DNA of 56,606 bases from NCBI GenBank assembly GCA_005881695.1, contig VBBT01000111.1, forward strand, positions 1-56,606, read 5' to 3'. The stretch's first letter is position 1; each line of letters opens with the position of its first letter. The translations under genes were made by a program, and so were the position numbers. Of the stretch, positions 1 to 7,945 are shown in pieces. A model generated the notes under the pieces. The model was not told the DNA's origin. It worked only from the letters and a program-made list of their open reading frames with translations, and searched no databases. Source of the stretch: Candidatus Bathyarchaeota archaeon (GTDB taxonomy: Archaea > Thermoproteota > Bathyarchaeia > 40CM-2-53-6).

Positions 1-623
1 ACTTCACTACCATCGGCCTCATCACCATGATCTACGGCGCATCGGTCGCACTCGTCGCCAAGGACATCAAGAGAATGATTGCCCTTACGAGCGTCAATCA
101 CATGGGTTACGTTCTACTCGGAGCGTTCACTGCAACCGTTGCCGGCGTCTCAGGAGCTGTGTTCCAGATGTTCAGTCATGGACTTGCAGTTGGAATGCTC
201 TTCCTCATGTCAGGATACATTCATGATCATACAGGAACCCGAAATGTCGACGAGCTGAAAGGGCTGAGAGGAAAGATGCCTCAGACAGTTACGCTCCTCT
301 TTTTGGCCTCGATGGCTGCCATGGCGGTTCCAGGTTTTGCCAACTTCATCAGCGAATATCTCGTAATCCAGGGTGCTCTCAGCGTTAGCTATCTTTTCGC
401 AATCGCCGTCGTCGCGCCTGCTCTAACCGTCGGTTACTTTCTGTGGATGCTGAGACGAGTTGCTATGACTCCCCCGGTCGGTCCCAAGAACGAGTTGCGC
501 CTTCACTCGATCCTAATTCTGATCGCGTTTCTTGTGCCATTGTTGCTCTTTGGAGTGTATCCTCCGCCCTTACTAGGGAGCGTGATAACCCCCACGGTGG
601 GAAAATTCTTTGGAGCGAGGTAA
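1..623 (+). CDS. nuoM: NADH-quinone oxidoreductase subunit M, C-terminal part (5' truncated)
   Basis: This is the C-terminal part of an antiporter-like proton-pumping membrane subunit of complex I. The reading frame is open from base 3, so the gene begins before the window. The first visible residues lead into the motif DIKRMIALTSVNHMGYVLLG, typical of the NuoM/NuoL/NuoN helix with the conserved lysine and the SxxHMGY turn. Several hydrophobic helices follow, with PGFANFISEYLVIQGAL matching the conserved GFxxEF-type helix. It ends at TAA 621-623. nuoN follows in the same reading frame directly after the stop. Assignment to M rather than the closely related L rests on the short C-terminal tail and the M-N gene order. 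Confidence 0.9.
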   Translation, partial: FTTIGLITMIYGASVALVAKDIKRMIALTSVNHMGYVLLGAFTATVAGVSGAVFQMFSHGLAVGMLFLMSGYIHDHTGTRNVDELKGLRGKMPQTVTLLFLASMAAMAVPGFANFISEYLVIQGALSVSYLFAIAVVAPALTVGYFLWMLRRVAMTPPVGPKNELRLHSILILIAFLVPLLLFGVYPPPLLGSVITPTVGKFFGAR

Positions 624-629
624 TCGGAA

Positions 630-2090
630 ACGGCCCTACTTTCGCTGACCCCGTTTCTTAGCCTAGCCGTATTCGGACTACTTGCCACTCCTGCTGGATT
701 TCTCCGTTTCAGAAAATCGAAACTTGGCCTTGCGCCCTTCATCTGTATCTTAGGTCTCGCCATTGCCTTGGTATCCACGGTATGGCTTGGGTTCACCAGC
801 TCTTCACCAGTATCCTTCGGAGGATTCCAAGTTGATCTTTTTACCCTGTTCTTCTCAGGAGTCCTACTGATAGTAGCAATCTTCGTGACAATAGCTTCGC
901 TACAATACATGCGAGAGGACCCTAACAAGGGACCGTTCTTCGGACTCTTGCTTCTTTCGACCCTCGGTATGATTGTCCTGGCCGCTTCAATGGATCTGAT
1001 ACTCCTCTACGTGGGCTGGGAGTTGATGAGCATTCCTACCTATGCCTTGACAGCCTTCAGGAAGAAGGATCCGAATTCCAACGAAGCGGCTATGAAATTC
1101 TTCGTGCTCTCCGCACTCTCCTCTGCACTAATCGTCTACGCCATTTCCCTGGTTTTCGGCGTGACAGGCTCCACTGGGCTAACGGCCATCGCGAGCTCTC
1201 TTTCGACTGCGGGACCCGATGTTCGTCCATTCGGCGTCCTCGCTATCGTCCTCTTTATCGTCGGGTTCGGAGTGAAGATGGCAGTCGTTCCCTTCCACAT
1301 GTGGATACCTGATGCTTTCGAAGGAGCCCCCGTGACAATTGGTGCGTTCTTGGCCGCCGGTGCGAAGATGGCGGCCTTCGCCGCGGCCTTTCGCGTGTTC
1401 ATCGTGGGAATCTCAGCTTTCAACGTGGATTTTTACTCGACCTTCGCGATTGTCGCTGTAGTGACAATGAGCGTTGGAAACGTTGCAGCTCTGATGCAAA
1501 AGAGCTTCACGCGACTCCTCGCCTATTCCAGCATTGCCCAGGCTGGTTACATCCTAATGGCGCTGGCGACTCCATTCACCGTAACCAAAGTGCCGTTGGG
1601 TCTGGCTGGGGGACTCTTCCATGTTCTGAATTACGCAATTCTGAAGACGGCCGCGTTCGTCGCTGCGGCGGCTGTTGCCACCAGGCTTTCGGTTACGGAT
1701 CTTGAATCTTTCAATGGGTTATCTCGAAGAATGCCACAAACATCCTTGAGTATCGCGGTAGTTTTTCTCGGACTCGCAGGAGTGCCTCCCCTAAACGGGT
1801 TTTTCAGCAAAGTAATGCTGTTCACAGGCTCGATCTATTCGCCGTACAGCTGGGGGGGCTATCTAGCACTGGCGGCGCTGATCAACAGCGGTTTCAGTAT
1901 GAGCTACTACGGTTGGGTCATTAAGAGAATGTATTTTGACGAACCGGCAGATCAGTCCAGGATTCCAGAACCCCGCGTCTACATGTCCGTTCTTTGGGCT
2001 GCGACAATTCTGATCTTCGCCATAGGACTTTATCCTGACCCGTGGATTCGACTGGTTCAAGGCGCTGCCGCGGCACTACTCCCCTCGTGA
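630..2090 (+). CDS. nuoN: NADH-quinone oxidoreductase subunit N (start codon non-canonical)
   Basis: This is a second antiporter-like proton-channel subunit of complex I, with about 13-14 hydrophobic helices. Recognisable motifs are YVGWELMSIPTYALTAFRK, the helix-7 region with VKMAVVPFHMWIPDAFEGAP, and LLAYSSIAQAGYILMAL. The first canonical start is TTG 768, but that would cut off a hydrophobic N-terminal helix (LTPFLSLAVFGLLATPAGF) encoded by open frame from 624. Between the nuoM stop and 768 there is no ATG, GTG or TTG. The likely starts are ACG 630, 9 nt after GAGG (617-620), or CTG 645. The 3' end overlaps by 15 nt the convergent gene at 2076-2666. Function is confident; the start is inference. 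Confidence 0.88.
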   Translation, partial: TALLSLTPFLSLAVFGLLATPAGFLRFRKSKLGLAPFICILGLAIALVSTVWLGFTSSSPVSFGGFQVDLFTLFFSGVLLIVAIFVTIASLQYMREDPNKGPFFGLLLLSTLGMIVLAASMDLILLYVGWELMSIPTYALTAFRKKDPNSNEAAMKFFVLSALSSALIVYAISLVFGVTGSTGLTAIASSLSTAGPDVRPFGVLAIVLFIVGFGVKMAVVPFHMWIPDAFEGAPVTIGAFLAAGAKMAAFAAAFRVFIVGISAFNVDFYSTFAIVAVVTMSVGNVAALMQKSFTRLLAYSSIAQAGYILMALATPFTVTKVPLGLAGGLFHVLNYAILKTAAFVAAAAVATRLSVTDLESFNGLSRRMPQTSLSIAVVFLGLAGVPPLNGFFSKVMLFTGSIYSPYSWGGYLALAALINSGFSMSYYGWVIKRMYFDEPADQSRIPEPRVYMSVLWAATILIFAIGLYPDPWIRLVQGAAAALLPS

Positions 2091-2666
2091 GACCACTAGT
2101 CGTGCGTTGAGAAGATCCGCTATCTCGGAGATGTCGCTGATCACCTTTTCTCTCTGAAATTGTCTCTCTTCATGACCGAATTCAATTTGGATGGTCTCAA
2201 CGATGAAGTTGCCTTTTGCATCCCTACGGTTGGAACTCGTGACTATGCTTCCAGACTCGACCCCCTTGTTCTGGTTGTTCACCTTCACCATGAAATCTTT
2301 GACCAACCTCGACCTCACTAGCTCGGTCGTGGAGTCAGAACACGTCTGCCCTGCAGTTATCACAATGTCGACACCCGACTCCTTCTTTCCATGGATGTCC
2401 AGAAGGTATCTGATTCCATCTTCTGCTATGAAGCCCTCGATGCTCTTTCTGAACTCTAATTGAGCGGACTGAATCCTATTCAGATCTAGGAACTCTCTAC
2501 TTACCTTCCCGATCACAGCATAGGATCTCGAAGTCAGTGCCGCTTCCTCAACGATTGTTCCCGTGTGAAGGTCCGCGTCAGGGCTCGCGGAGTGTGGAGC
2601 CGTTAGGAGAACGAGTCCAAGACCGACGATTTCGACATGATCAGGGTGAATGATCTTGACGGGCAC
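2076..2666 (-). CDS. N-formylglutamate amidohydrolase-family protein (FGase-like)
   Basis: A soluble 196-residue protein that looks like a zinc-dependent amidohydrolase of the N-formylglutamate deformylase (FGase/HutG-type) fold. Visible family motifs in order are TAPHSASPDADLHTG near residue 22, VSREFLDLNR near 55, LLDIHGKKE near 88 with a metal-binding Asp/His pair, and QIEFGHEERQ near 160. The protein is shorter than bacterial FGases (about 260-280 residues), so the substrate may be something other than formylglutamate. The GTG start at 2666 lies about 25 nt downstream of a TATA-like element (2688-2695), consistent with a leaderless message. It is divergent from the ATPase operon and convergent with nuoN. 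No histidine-degradation genes are visible nearby. Confidence 0.6.
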   Translation of the reverse strand: MPVKIIHPDHVEIVGLGLVLLTAPHSASPDADLHTGTIVEEAALTSRSYAVIGKVSREFLDLNRIQSAQLEFRKSIEGFIAEDGIRYLLDIHGKKESGVDIVITAGQTCSDSTTELVRSRLVKDFMVKVNNQNKGVESGSIVTSSNRRDAKGNFIVETIQIEFGHEERQFQREKVISDISEIADLLNARLVVSRGE

Positions 2667-2687
2667 TCTTCAGTAACCTTCTATGTA

Positions 2688-2695
2688 GAATAAAG
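2688..2695 (-). promoter_or_regulatory. TATA-like box for the FGase-like gene
   Basis: Read on the minus strand this is CTTTATTC, 22-29 nt upstream of the GTG start at 2666. That is the spacing expected for a leaderless archaeal transcript. Assigned by pattern only. Confidence 0.4.
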
Positions 2696-2730
2696 TGTCG
2701 GAAACTGTATCAAAACCCTTCTTCGAACAG

Positions 2731-2738
2731 TTTTATAG
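2731..2738 (+). promoter_or_regulatory. TATA box for the A-type ATPase operon
   Basis: TTTTATAG is a good archaeal TATA element upstream of the first ATPase gene. A start site 25-30 nt downstream, near 2760, would leave a short leader before TTG 2800. It argues against a coding start at GTG 2695, because the promoter would then lie inside the gene. Confidence 0.5.
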
Positions 2739-2799
2739 CGCGCGTCCAAGGGGACATTCGAAAACGCAGTCTAATGGTGTCTTTGGAGCAGAAATTCGC

Positions 2800-3117
2800 T
2801 TGTCCGGAATCGAGGCTGTAAGGAAGATTGTGGAAACTGAGGCACAAGCGAAACATATGGTCGAAGAAGCGGAGTCAAGTGCTCAAGATATTCTAACCAA
2901 TGCTTCAGAAAAAGCCCGGAAAGTCCGGCAAGCCTCGACAGCTGAAGCAGAGCAGCGAAAAGTCCAGATGCTACGAGAGACCCGCGAGAAGGCTGAAGCT
3001 GACGCGAGAAGCTCAGACGTGGAAACCGAATCTCTTCTTGAGAATTACAAGAAACTCTTCGAGAACAAGAAAGATGCGGCCACCAAGAAAGCCGTTGATT
3101 TGATTCTAGGTGAGTGA
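2800..3117 (+). CDS. ahaH: A-type ATP synthase subunit H-like coiled-coil protein
   Basis: A small, highly charged helical protein (about 105 residues from TTG 2800) rich in Ala, Glu, Lys and Arg, with heptad-like repeats (for example VETEAQAKHMVEEAESSAQ). This is the character of AhaH/subunit H, which pairs with subunit E to form the peripheral stalk of archaeal ATP synthases. It is the first gene of the operon and ends 3 nt before the subunit E start. An upstream GTG (2695) would add 35 poorly structured residues overlapping the promoter. TTG 2800 has GGAG at 2785-2788 upstream, so I prefer it. The assignment rests on composition and position, since coiled coils diverge quickly. Confidence 0.7.
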   Translation: MSGIEAVRKIVETEAQAKHMVEEAESSAQDILTNASEKARKVRQASTAEAEQRKVQMLRETREKAEADARSSDVETESLLENYKKLFENKKDAATKKAVDLILGE

Positions 3118-3120
3118 AAA

Positions 3121-3726
3121 ATGGCAGAGTCTTTGGACAAGCTTCATAATCGAATACTATCAGACGCAAAACTGAAAGCCGCGGGAATCGTCGAACAGGC
3201 AGAAGAAAAATCGAAGCAGATCCTTGGGGAGGCCCAGGCCCAAGCTCAAAGGGATGCGGACGATATCCTATCGAGGGCGAGCTTAGAGGCCGAGAGCATC
3301 AGAAGAAGTATCCTTAGTTCCAGAATCAGGGCCAACCGCTTAACTATCCTTGACGAGAAGAATAAGATCGTTCAGAGCATCCTAAAGTCGGTTGAACAGA
3401 ATCTCTCCGACATCCCGAGCTCGGACCAGTTCGAGTCGATACTGAAACGCTTCGCAGCAGAGGCGGTAGAAGCGGTGGGAACTGATGACGCCGTTGTAAG
3501 GATCGGCTTTCGGAACGCGGACAAGAAAAGGTTGCAATCCATAGGGCAGCTGCTGCCGAAAAGAACAAAACTCCTTGCTGAGGAGACTGCAATCGATGAC
3601 TTGGGGGGCGTAGTTGCGAGCGACCCCGAGGGAAAGATGATCTTCAACAACTCCTTCAAGGCACGCATCGAAAGACTTGACAATCAGCTCCTGACGACAA
3701 TTTCTTCCACCATATTTGGCGAGTAG
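3121..3726 (+). CDS. atpE: A-type ATP synthase subunit E
   Basis: Peripheral-stalk subunit E of the archaeal A1Ao ATP synthase, 201 residues, a normal family length. The N-terminal half is a long charged helix (ILSDAKLKAAGIVEQAEEKSK) that pairs with subunit H. The C-terminal half is a globular domain ending with the typical stretch IDDLGGVVASDPEGKMIFNNSF followed by a short helix, matching the conserved GG(V/I)...DG/EG...N(T/S)F pattern. ATG 3121 follows the previous stop by 3 nt, and subunit I follows after 11 nt, so co-transcription with translational coupling is likely. Confidence 0.9.
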   Translation: MAESLDKLHNRILSDAKLKAAGIVEQAEEKSKQILGEAQAQAQRDADDILSRASLEAESIRRSILSSRIRANRLTILDEKNKIVQSILKSVEQNLSDIPSSDQFESILKRFAAEAVEAVGTDDAVVRIGFRNADKKRLQSIGQLLPKRTKLLAEETAIDDLGGVVASDPEGKMIFNNSFKARIERLDNQLLTTISSTIFGE

Positions 3727-3737
3727 GTCTCCATTTC

Positions 3738-5723
3738 TTGCTCAGACCAGAGACAATGCATCAGGTCAGCATCATAGTTGCAAAAGACGAGCTGCCCAAC
3801 CTCCTCTCCTACGCTGGAAGAGAACAAATGATCCACCTCGTGACAGTTGAGGATGAACAGCTCCCACCCGGTGCGGCGCCGTTCGAAGCCACGGGCCTGC
3901 TATCGAAATCCGCGACTATCAGGAACCGCATTTCCGCGCTGGCCTCGGCTCTTCAGCCGATTGAGGGTCAACCGGAGAAAATTGAAGCTCCGATTCACAA
4001 CATCGATGAGCTGGCCCTCTTCCTTGACCAAGAAACCTCAAAACTCGAAGGGTCTGTCCGCCAACTAGAGGAATCGCAAGGCAAATTACTAGCTGATAAG
4101 GAGAGAACTTCGGAACTCTCACGTTTTCTTTCAGGATTAGAAGCAGTCGGAATGCCACTCGGTACCATTGGAAGCAGTGGATTCCTCGTCACTCTTGCCG
4201 GAGAATGTGCAAGAGAGTCCACGGTTTCGATCCAGAGAGACTTAGATGAGCTAACATACGGAAATTTGATCTTCGTCATTACTCATACTGCAGAGAAAAC
4301 TCAGACTTTCTTGGCGATTTTCCCCCGAGCCTTCGAAGATGATGCAAAACAAGCGGCCACAGCATTAGGTGCAAAGGTCGAAGAGCCTTGGGCAGAACTC
4401 CCTCCAGACCCAAAGGAAGCCAAGGAATTCACCGACGTTAGACTTGCGGAGATCGAGGATGAAGGAAAGAAGCTTGATCACCAGCGTGAGCTCCTTACAA
4501 AGGAGTACGGACCGAGGCTCAAGACTCTCGAGTATCTTACTGAGATTCTGGAAGCCCGATCTAGAGCTGTTTCAAACTCTTCTACTACCGAGTCGACCTA
4601 CATGCTGAGAGGATGGGTCGCCGAGGATCGGGTCCAAAGACTAACGAAAGGAGCTTCGGAGGCTTGCAGCGGACTCGTTTCCTTTCATGTAGAGAAGGGA
4701 CAAGAGGGGGAGGAGGTCCCTCATGGAAATTCACCAGAAAACGGCCTTGAGGCCAAGAATCATCAAACTCCACCAACGCTAGTAAGAGTCCCTGGATGGA
4801 CCAAGCCTCTACAGTCTGTAATCGACAATTTCGGCATCCCGTCTTATCAGGAAACAAACCCCCTGGTTTTCATGATTCTCACTTTTCCTCTAATCTACGG
4901 ATTGATGTTCGGAGACTTTGGTGAGGGTCCACTGTTCTTGGCTCTAGGTCTCTTCCTTTTGTGGCTGAAGAGGAGGAAGGTCAAGATCTTCGAGATCGGG
5001 CAATTGTTCGTTAACGGTGCCGAACTCATCATTATGCTCGGCATTGGCATCACAATTTTCGGGTTTCTCTTCGGCGACTTTTTTGGCTTTGAGGCCCAAG
5101 CGGTCTTCGGCTTTCGACCCTTCTTCAACCCGAACGAGGGAGCCTTCGCAGCGACCCCGGATATTTCCCACCTCCTTATCTATATGTCGGTGATACTCCT
5201 GTTCGGAGTAGGACACTATCTCTCCGGCCTAGTAATAAGCACGTACAACAAAGTGCGGAACCACGAGATCAAGCACGCATTCTACGGACCGATTTCTTGG
5301 GCTTGGTTCTACATTATCTTCATCTATCTCGCAGCACAGGTCGTGATCTCAGGCTACAAGTTCGGAGTGCTTCTTCAGAACCCTGCACTGCTCGTACTGT
5401 TATTCATACCGATGGGGATCATGGCAGTGAAGGAGGGACCACTCGAGTTCTTCGAGGTGTTCATCAGCGCAGGAAGCAATACGTTATCCTATCTTCGAAT
5501 CTGGGCTCTCAACCTGGCAGACTTTGCTATAAAATTCGCATTCTTCACTTCGTTCGGAATAGCGGGGGCCGTAGCCGGGAATCTCTTGGTGATGATTCTT
5601 GAGGGTTTGATCGTTTTCGTGCAGACTCTAAGGCTTCACTGGGTTGAATGGTTTAGCAAGTTTTATGAAGGATCAGGATCGTCATTCGCGCCCTACCAAG
5701 AACCGACAAGTTGGACCGTGTAA
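3738..5723 (+). CDS. atpI: A-type ATP synthase subunit I (a subunit)
   Basis: The 661-residue membrane subunit that forms the ion half-channels facing the K ring. The first ~360 residues are the cytosolic two-lobed coiled-coil domain that anchors the peripheral stalks, starting with MLRPETMHQVSIIVAK. The C-terminal ~300 residues hold the membrane helices, with GLMFGDFGEGP and the essential arginine in SYLRIWALNLADFAIKF (about R587). The protein ends just after the helix that follows this motif. The TTG start at 3738 preserves the conserved N-terminus. A separate homologue of only the cytosolic half lies at 7946-8896 on the other strand. Confidence 0.95.
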   Translation: MLRPETMHQVSIIVAKDELPNLLSYAGREQMIHLVTVEDEQLPPGAAPFEATGLLSKSATIRNRISALASALQPIEGQPEKIEAPIHNIDELALFLDQETSKLEGSVRQLEESQGKLLADKERTSELSRFLSGLEAVGMPLGTIGSSGFLVTLAGECARESTVSIQRDLDELTYGNLIFVITHTAEKTQTFLAIFPRAFEDDAKQAATALGAKVEEPWAELPPDPKEAKEFTDVRLAEIEDEGKKLDHQRELLTKEYGPRLKTLEYLTEILEARSRAVSNSSTTESTYMLRGWVAEDRVQRLTKGASEACSGLVSFHVEKGQEGEEVPHGNSPENGLEAKNHQTPPTLVRVPGWTKPLQSVIDNFGIPSYQETNPLVFMILTFPLIYGLMFGDFGEGPLFLALGLFLLWLKRRKVKIFEIGQLFVNGAELIIMLGIGITIFGFLFGDFFGFEAQAVFGFRPFFNPNEGAFAATPDISHLLIYMSVILLFGVGHYLSGLVISTYNKVRNHEIKHAFYGPISWAWFYIIFIYLAAQVVISGYKFGVLLQNPALLVLLFIPMGIMAVKEGPLEFFEVFISAGSNTLSYLRIWALNLADFAIKFAFFTSFGIAGAVAGNLLVMILEGLIVFVQTLRLHWVEWFSKFYEGSGSSFAPYQEPTSWTV

Positions 5724-5727
5724 CCAA

Positions 5728-6210
5728 GTGGTTGACTGCGCTACCCTGACATCTGTTACTCTATGTCCCACATTTTGGGCCGGACTCGGTGGCGGACTAA
5801 GCGTCCTCCTCTCCGCTATTGGTGCAGGAATCGGAATCGGAATCTCTGGGCCGGCTATCGCTGGTGCCGGGGTAGAAAGGCCTGAGGTCATGTTCAAGAC
5901 CTTCATCGCGACGATCCTCGCGGAAGCCCTCGCGATCTACGGGCTCGTGGTGGGCCTTCTCTCGGTCTTCCACATCACCGACACCCTTACCCTCGCTGGC
6001 TCGGTCAGAATCTTTGCCGGAGGATTGACGATGGGCGCGGCCGCCCTCGGCGCAGGATTCGGCATAGGTACTTCTGGGAGCGCTTTAGCCGCCGCTACGG
6101 CAGAGAAGCCGGAAATATTTTCGAGGGCAGTTATCACTCTGATATTGGCGGAGGCTCTGGCGATCTACGCCCTCGTCACAGCTCTTCTGCTCGTTCTACA
6201 AGCGAAGTAA
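5728..6210 (+). CDS. atpK: A-type ATP synthase subunit K (c, proteolipid), duplicated-hairpin form
   Basis: Rotor-ring proteolipid with two fused hairpins and four membrane helices, about 160 residues. Both hairpins have the glycine-rich first helix (GIGIGISGPAIAGAG and GAGFGIGTSGSALAAA) and the ion-binding glutamate in ILAEALAIYGLV (about E66) and LAEALAIYALV (about E142). Keeping both glutamates means each hairpin can carry an ion, unlike eukaryotic V-ATPase rings that lost half of them. GTG 5728 follows the subunit I stop by 4 nt. A longer in-frame reading from inside atpI would add an unlikely charged leader. I see no Na+-specific signature that I would trust, so H+ versus Na+ is open. 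Confidence 0.93.
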   Translation: MVDCATLTSVTLCPTFWAGLGGGLSVLLSAIGAGIGIGISGPAIAGAGVERPEVMFKTFIATILAEALAIYGLVVGLLSVFHITDTLTLAGSVRIFAGGLTMGAAALGAGFGIGTSGSALAAATAEKPEIFSRAVITLILAEALAIYALVTALLLVLQAK

Positions 6211-6222
6211 CAGCGACCCACC

Positions 6223-7296
6223 GTGGGAACCGAGGTCCTATCGCATATCGTTCGAGACAACTACATTATCGCAAAGATACGGGGAGAAAAGGGCAAACTT
6301 CTAGAACGGCAACAGCTCCATTCCCTTGCAGAGTTCCGGACCCAAAGCGAGATCTTGGGGGTCCTTGCAGACGGGCCGTACGGCAAGGAGCTCTCGGAAC
6401 TAAGAGACGGCTCTTCCCCCATAGAGACCGAGAGAGCTGTCCGTTTAGGATTCGCTCGAGGAGTCAAGACACTGATTTCATCCTCCCAAGGATCAGCTCG
6501 AGATTTTCTCAGCGAGTTTAGCAGGCGTTTCGATGCCTACGACCTTGCCGCTATAGTGGTTTTCAAGGCTCAGGGAAAGAGCTGGGAGGAGTTCGTGTCG
6601 ACTCGTCAGCCTCTGGCTCTCCTCAAGGAGGCTGAGCTTCACCGTCTCTACTCGATGGATGATCTCCAGACAATCGTGGGAATTGTCGGCGACAGAGCGC
6701 TCGTGAACAGGGTGAAGAGCTTCTCCATGGAGGACCTTGCCGGCGAAAGAGCATCACTAGTCCGAGACATCATTACCGGTTGGGGAGAGGAACGCTTCTA
6801 CAAGTATGTTGACGACAAGCTCGGAGGGTTCGACCGAGAGAGCTGTCTTCCCATAGCCGGAGGAACGATCGACTTAGCAAATCTGACTATCATTCTAAGA
6901 AGTAAACTGATCGGAATCCCCAACGTCCGCGAGCATCTTATACCGTCTTTCTGGAAACTTGACAATCGAGCAATAGACCAGCTCCTAGTCGCTCAGGACG
7001 TCACTCAAGCTCTCGATCTAGCATCATCTCATCCATACTACCACAGCATTCTCTCCGGTGCTAGGCAGAAGTACGAAGAAACAAAGTCCCTCTCCTTCCT
7101 GGAAGTCGCGTCAAGAAAACACTCTATCCATATTAGCAAGAGGATATTCCTCGGATTCCCATACACCTTGGGAGTTGTTCTTGCTTTCCTGATTGTTAAG
7201 GAGAACGAAGCGAGAAACCTCGCGGCCATCGTCGCCGGAGTTGGGGCTGGAATGAAACCAGACCAGATCAGATCCTTAGTCGCAATTCCCGAGTGA
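6223..7296 (+). CDS. atpC: A-type ATP synthase subunit C
   Basis: The central-stalk adaptor that couples the K ring to the A1 head, 357 residues and all helical, the usual length. Family features include the FLSEFSRRFDAYDLAAIVVFKAQGK region, where a helix pair contacts the stalk, the later FDRESCLPIAGGTIDLANLTIILR segment and the C-terminal IFLGFPYTLGVVLAFLIVKENEARNL helix that is strongly conserved (KENE/ARNLR). The GTG start is 12 nt after the subunit K stop. The operon ends here: the next genes run the other way, so subunits F, A, B and D must be encoded elsewhere. Confidence 0.93.
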   Translation: MGTEVLSHIVRDNYIIAKIRGEKGKLLERQQLHSLAEFRTQSEILGVLADGPYGKELSELRDGSSPIETERAVRLGFARGVKTLISSSQGSARDFLSEFSRRFDAYDLAAIVVFKAQGKSWEEFVSTRQPLALLKEAELHRLYSMDDLQTIVGIVGDRALVNRVKSFSMEDLAGERASLVRDIITGWGEERFYKYVDDKLGGFDRESCLPIAGGTIDLANLTIILRSKLIGIPNVREHLIPSFWKLDNRAIDQLLVAQDVTQALDLASSHPYYHSILSGARQKYEETKSLSFLEVASRKHSIHISKRIFLGFPYTLGVVLAFLIVKENEARNLAAIVAGVGAGMKPDQIRSLVAIPE

Positions 7297-7325
7297 TTCC
7301 TTGGGCTCTCATGTTTGGTTGCCGA

Positions 7326-7931
7326 CTAGAGTTTCTTGACGAAATAGTAGTACGTGTATGCAAGTCCGGTAACTGATCCGAACACGAGTCCTATTCCGGA
7401 CCCTGCGCATGGAGCGATCCATGGCGACGCGGCTACCACTCCCACGCAAGAGCCAAATCCGAATAATGGTCCTAGGACTATTCCGCCTAGGAAATACCCG
7501 AGGACGAGAAAGGTGAACAGGCTGCCCATAAATTCCATGACTCGAAGAGCAGTAGGGTCGTAGATTCGTCCGGCACGCTTCTGAACCTTGAAGAACTGGG
7601 CTCGTCGGCTTCTCTGGGTCGAAGACTCAGTAAGCGCATTCGTCTCTGCATTGTTCCCCTGCTGGGGCAATCTCAATATTGCGCCTTTCAAGCACTCGCT
7701 AATGCTGGAGCGAGCGGGGTTGGGGTCGTTATGGCTTCTATTGACCTGACATGCCAGGGTTATGATCGCTACAGAGACAAACTCTTCCTCGCTTTGTAGG
7801 ATTCTGTCTAGAATGGAAGTTTCAATTCCTGATATTTTGGCGAATTCTTCTTTTCCAGTTTGCTTAATCGCGGCGTTCAGAGCGTCCTTGATTCGCGGTG
7901 TTGCTTGTGCTTCGAGGTCTGGATTGCTCAC
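7326..7931 (-). CDS. Unrecognised protein with soluble N-terminus and C-terminal membrane segment
   Basis: I do not recognise this 201-residue protein. The first ~110 residues are soluble and helical, with possible helix-turn-helix character around KEEFAKISGIETSILDRILQ. A basic linker follows (SSTQRSRRAQFFKVQKRAGR). The last ~75 residues are strongly hydrophobic and glycine-rich (FTFLVLGYFLGGIVLGPLFG and GSGIGLVFGSVTGLAYTYYY), enough for two or three membrane helices. It starts 14 nt downstream of the subunit I-like gene, which itself follows hppA by 15 nt, so the three are almost certainly one operon. A membrane partner of the soluble I-like protein is a reasonable guess, not a demonstrated role. 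Confidence 0.6.
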   Translation of the reverse strand: MSNPDLEAQATPRIKDALNAAIKQTGKEEFAKISGIETSILDRILQSEEEFVSVAIITLACQVNRSHNDPNPARSSISECLKGAILRLPQQGNNAETNALTESSTQRSRRAQFFKVQKRAGRIYDPTALRVMEFMGSLFTFLVLGYFLGGIVLGPLFGFGSCVGVVAASPWIAPCAGSGIGLVFGSVTGLAYTYYYFVKKL

Positions 7932-7945
7932 GAATACGCGCGCTT

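Noticed and set aside
2695-2799. N-terminal extension of the subunit H-like gene from GTG 2695
   Set aside because: It runs through a good TATA box (2731-2738) and has no coiled-coil character, so the later TTG is a better start.
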